Shown here: piece by piece, positions 60,007-64,000 of the stretch | How positions within the stretch are numbered: the first letter of the stretch is position 1 | Layout of the letters: every line of letters begins with the position of its first letter | Assembly: GCA_958496175.1 (NCBI GenBank) | Contig: OY292279.1 | Coordinates: 6,758,001 to 6,822,000 of the forward strand | Direction of reading: 5' to 3' | Source of the DNA: Sisyra terminalis | Taxonomy: Eukaryota > Arthropoda > Insecta > Neuroptera > Sisyridae | DNA: 64,000 nt | Program-made: the position numbers and the translations under genes | Notes under the pieces: generated by a model | Databases searched by the model: none | Told to the model about the DNA's origin: nothing | The model's input: the letters and a program-made list of their open reading frames with translations, nothing else

Positions 60007-60262
60007 ATATGAACCGTTTATTTTGAAAGTGAGTTAAGTCCATTTCAAGAACAATTCCTATAGTGTTATCATTTTTAACCATAGGAACATAAGATACTAA
60101 GGAGGAGGGAATAATTGGCATTTTTGTTAACTAAAATGAAATCAGTGAATTCTAAAAACTTAACAGTTAAATAATTAACATACTTTGTTCTAGTTACAAG
60201 AAGAATCACCATATAGACCGTCCTTGAAATGGACTTACGCCACTTTCAAAATAAACGAGTCA
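60007..60262. repeat. Inverted repeat pair of about 45-50 bp
   Basis: Left arm near 60007-60056 and right arm near 60212-60262 pair through TTATTTTGAAAGTG and AAGTCCATTTCAAG blocks across a spacer of about 155 bp. It could be a small foldback transposon; no target duplication found. Confidence 0.6.
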
Positions 60263-60416
60263 TATGTAGGATTTATCTAACAGATAATGTTTTATCTGGT
60301 AAATAACTTAGAGATAATGTCTACCTTTATAAACGCGAAAATAAGACCCTAAGTCGTAAGATTATATTATTTATATTTTGTCCATGCAAAAACCTTATAC
60401 AATTGTTACTGGAAAC

Positions 60417-60569
60417 CAAGGTTTATAAAATACACAGGTGGCCTCATGCGCCACGTGACATATCCAGAAGAAATTCTTATATATCTTCAGACTGATTCAA
60501 ATTTCAAAATTCTTCGTATGACGTCATTTTTTTTTCTAATGGGACAACCTATGTAATTTATAAACCTTG
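60417..60569 (+). mobile_element. 153-bp MITE (CAAGGTTTATAAA ends), copy 2, with 9-bp target duplication
   Basis: Ends CAAGGTTTATAAA and TTTATAAACCTTG are inverted. The exact 9-mer ACTGGAAAC flanks at 60408-60416 and 60570-60578. A 9-bp duplication is typical of Mutator-like elements. The inner sequence matches 38091-38243 in the opposite orientation. Confidence 0.85.
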
Positions 60570-60578
60570 ACTGGAAAC

Positions 60579-63500
60579 CAAATATTTTTTCAGTGTCTCT
60601 TTTTTGATGCATTTTTACAATAGATTTCTATGACAGGAAAAATTTCTATGTCGGCTAAAGCTCCGAAAAATCAAACTTTATATCTAAGAAAGAAAATATC
60701 AACAATAAAAGGAACAAAATTTTAATAATAGTTAGTACGATTAAAGAAAATCCAAGGAATACTATTTAGATTTAATTACAGAGTTAATTGCAGTAATCGA
60801 TGCAGTTTTGGTTGCTGATTTGTTTTCAAAGCTAATTGTTGATCTTATCAGGTAAATTTAAAAGCTTTATTGATTGTTTCCAAATAACAATAAAGATAAC
60901 AATTGATTGGTTTACTTACAGAAACGGTCTCAATTTCCAATCAATTGTTTTTTTTTCGTTGAATAAAACATTTAATTTGAGGAATTTAAATCAAATTTAA
61001 TAATTTTTTTCTTCTTCCTTAATTTTTTTCCAATTTTTCCACCAAAATTTATGTTTGAAAAATTAATAGATTTTCCAAGAGTCCAATAAAATTAGAAAAT
61101 TTTGAGGCGTTACCACGTGTTACCACTCATATATTTTAACCAAACAGAAAGTTGGATTTGCAATGTATAGATTTCTAATTATGAAATCATTGAAATAAAA
61201 TAACAATTAAAAGAAAAAATGCTGAAATTCGAGTCTGAAACTCAATGAAGGAAACTGAATAACGCTACCTATAAAATTTGTAATTTAAGTATTCCGCCTT
61301 TATTAATATCCATCTATCTGCATATATCATTTTCAGTTGTGTAATTGAATTTCTGCAATTCTATTCAATTGTAAATTATTGGCAATCATAAAGTTTGGAT
61401 CTCAAGGAAATAATTAGTAAAATCTTAATTACCATAATTTTTGGGCTCACATATTTAGTTCGATTCGAATCTAACGGTACACCACCCACTTGGTAGACGC
61501 TTAACAAGATAATCACGTAGGACCCAGCGGAACTATCCTCTTGTCCAATTGAAAGACAAACAAAAAAAATCATCCAACCAAAATTATAATTTTAATAAGT
61601 ATATATACCGGAAAAATGGGCGAACATAAGTAGTAAACGGTAGGCGTTTTTAAACCAGTAGTCAATTTTAGATTATTTAATAAATCTAACTTTATCAGTA
61701 TTTCATTGAAACAAACCCTTAAATGCAATTTAATTTATCGTTTTAGAGATACCATTTTTTTTTTCGATGATGTGAGCCTTATTGGTCTTTTTGGTTTTTG
61801 GATGTCTCATAATATATCGAAAAAAACGACATTTATATTTTATACAAAAAAAAAACCTAATTCGGAAATGAAGAGTAGGACGATTTGATCCCACTCAAGT
61901 GCATCCTACACGACTCCAAAAAAAAAAAAAAAAAAATTGACACGTCTTTTTTGGGATCGCTTACACACGGGGCAATCAACGATAAAATTAAGCTATAAAT
62001 AAATCAAGTGGCGCCAAAAATTTTTTAGTACATTTATCAAAAATTTTCTTGCTAATTGAATTAAAATGCGAATAAGGTCAAATATTTAATTATTTTTTTT
62101 GGATAGATGTTATAATGTTAAAGACAAAGAATCATAACCTTGTTGGAACTATTGATCCCCACTTGCTTGAACTTTTGATATATTTTCAAATTTAAAACAT
62201 AGCTATATATACAAAGATGCATAAATCGGACAAAATCATTAAGAACCCGCAGAATCTGCTGGGATTCGATTGAACCCAGATCAAGAACTACTGATTTAAG
62301 GCCTTAGTTTCAAATTTCGAGATATGTTATATCGAATGTAATTTTTCTATTATTTAAGGAGGTTCTAGTCTCTTTAACTTGTCTAGAATATAAGTGAGTA
62401 AAGTGATTTTTTTAAATTGGAAGTCTTTAGAAAGATACAGTCGTTCTAAGATGCAAAATTCATTATAATTTTAACCGTACTTGAGACTTTAAATGCGTTT
62501 TTTCTCAAAATTATGGTTTTCAAAATTGTTTTCATTATATCTCAATAACGGTTTGGACGACAGATTAATAATTTATAGGATAGATTCAGTACATTTGGAT
62601 GTTAGAAATGAATTAAAACCATAGAAAAAATCCGAATATTTTTTTTACGATAACATAACAAAAAACCCGATAAATCTACTGAAGAATATGGTTGAAGAAT
62701 CTTAGATACTAAAGACAAATCGTTATCAATCGTCAACACCCGACTTTGGAAAATTTGGAATCTTTTTACTTGGAATTTCAACTTTGCAGAAATTTTTTGC
62801 TGAAACTTTTGAACAATGTCAAGGAATGTAAGTAAAGAATTTTAGTAGTTCCATTTTAACTTTATGGTTGGTTTGTTCCTTACATTTTCGATTAAATAAG
62901 TCATTTACAATTACATTGGTAATTTCGACCTCATTTGGAAGCACAATTTTCGATTGACCATGACCAAGGAAAAAAATCAAATTTCAAATTCGTAACGCTC
63001 AAGAAGTTAATTTTTTTCATTAAATCAGGGATGGTCTGGGGAGGAAAAAAACGTTTCATCACTCATCAAACCCCCCTGAATTTACCCATGTAATTTCTTC
63101 AAAGAATTGTTAAAGCCAAAGGGTGTGAATCGAAGCGAATCCCAACCGAAATTACCCAAAAGACGTTACTCATCAAATGAGTCAACAATAACTCATTAAA
63201 ATTTGATAAAATTAAATGCAAAATTTTGAATTGTTCCAAATTTTTTTTTTGGTATCGTTAAACTGGCGAATGGTTCAATTTACTTCCGATAGTCAGATCG
63301 CACGTTGGCCCACAACCGTAACTGAATCAAATTCGATTTCCTTTTGGAAATCGAACGGCGAAACGAAGAAATTGAGACTAAATCGTTTATGGTTATATGA
63401 AAGACATAACCAGCGGCAAAAAATCGTTACCATTAAATCTTAAAAATTTCGTGCGTGACTTTTCCCAAAACACGATTATGTATAACACATACGAGTATTA

Positions 63501-64000
63501 TATTGTCTACCGTTTATATCATAAAAACAATATTGCTGTGAGTGAAAAATTAGCCGATAATATTCGCTTAAATATAGACATAATTTCAACTGGAAGCCAA
63601 ATCTTATTCCGAAAATCTTTCGCTTAAAAGCCTTCCGGCCATAGAAGTTGGATTGTAGACGTAGAAAATAGCATGGGTATGTTTTTCTTCCGATTTTTTG
63701 TTCTTGTAAGTGTTGGATGAATATTTATTCAGAACTCAGCTTCTTTAATTGTTTCACCTGAACAAATTTAAATATAAATATTTATTTTTCACTTACTTCA
63801 ATTAGTCGTAGGTAGTTAATTTTTTTTCATTAGATGTTCCGTGTTTTGAGGCCTTAACGCAAATATTATCATTGTCGTTTCATTGTCTTTGGGAAATTTA
63901 AATGCAAGAAATTTTTTCGAGATTTCTTTTCTCAAATTTTTACGAGGTTTTTCATCTTTGTTTCAATTTGATAACAAGAAGAAAAGTTCGGAAAATTAAG
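60579..64000. other. AT-rich DNA to the window end
   Basis: No gene recognised. A poly(A) run lies at 61919-61936. Two overlapping plus-strand frames at 63216-63627 sit in a slightly GC-richer block, but they lack any signal, membrane or domain signature. Confidence 0.4.

Noticed and set aside
62240..62290. tRNA-like GGGATTCGATTGAACCC segment
   Set aside because: No matching A box, acceptor stem or cloverleaf could be built around it.
63216..63627. Two overlapping 75-codon frames near the window end
   Set aside because: No motif, no splice signals, and ordinary AT-rich codon content.

Overview
This is AT-rich eukaryotic DNA from an arthropod, most probably an insect. The evidence is a spliced exon that matches the N-terminus of the USP53/USP54 family (Drosophila echinus), jockey-type non-LTR retrotransposons, mariner relics, a Penelope-like fragment, and a promoter cassette with GAGA, heat-shock-element and TATA sites. 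The order of insect cannot be fixed from the sequence. Almost all short open frames look like chance frames in AT-rich DNA or sit inside repeats.

Only one host coding exon is well supported: 24934-25065 on the minus strand, the first coding exon of a USP53/54-like gene, with a good acceptor upstream and a donor downstream. No other exon of that gene was recognised, so much of the window is probably its intronic and flanking DNA. A second, weaker candidate is an 80-residue reading frame with a signal peptide at 50953-51195 (minus).

The rest is a dense, nested repeat landscape. (1) At least ten large foldback elements of 0.77-2.0 kb are each almost entirely two inverted arms. Seven have clean TA target duplications and fall into related families: ends GACTGATTC at 16.6, 33.4 and 49.5 kb; GRCTGGGYC at 27.1 and 46.7 kb; GGGTGATTT at 23.5 and 38.3 kb. 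(2) The largest foldback, 3134-5109, carries in its loop what reads as a complete heat-shock promoter. (3) Shorter foldbacks at 11.8, 14.2, 14.8, 21.5-22.0, 23.4-24.1 and 31.3 kb, plus a relic at 58.4 kb, carry hammerhead-ribozyme-like cores. This fits Penelope-like or retrozyme-type retroelements, and a Penelope GIY-YIG relic lies at 1-372. (4) There are four decayed jockey-type copies; one (51561-52846) is bounded by a 110-bp direct repeat. (5) There are two mariner relics, hAT-like, MULE-like and 5-bp-duplication MITEs, and four two-copy tandem duplications with units of 242-363 bp.

The most novel items are the foldback that carries a heat-shock promoter, the recurrent pairing of hammerhead-like motifs with inverted repeats, and the exceptionally long target duplication around the jockey copy. 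No tRNA, rRNA, CRISPR or intact transposase or polymerase gene was seen.
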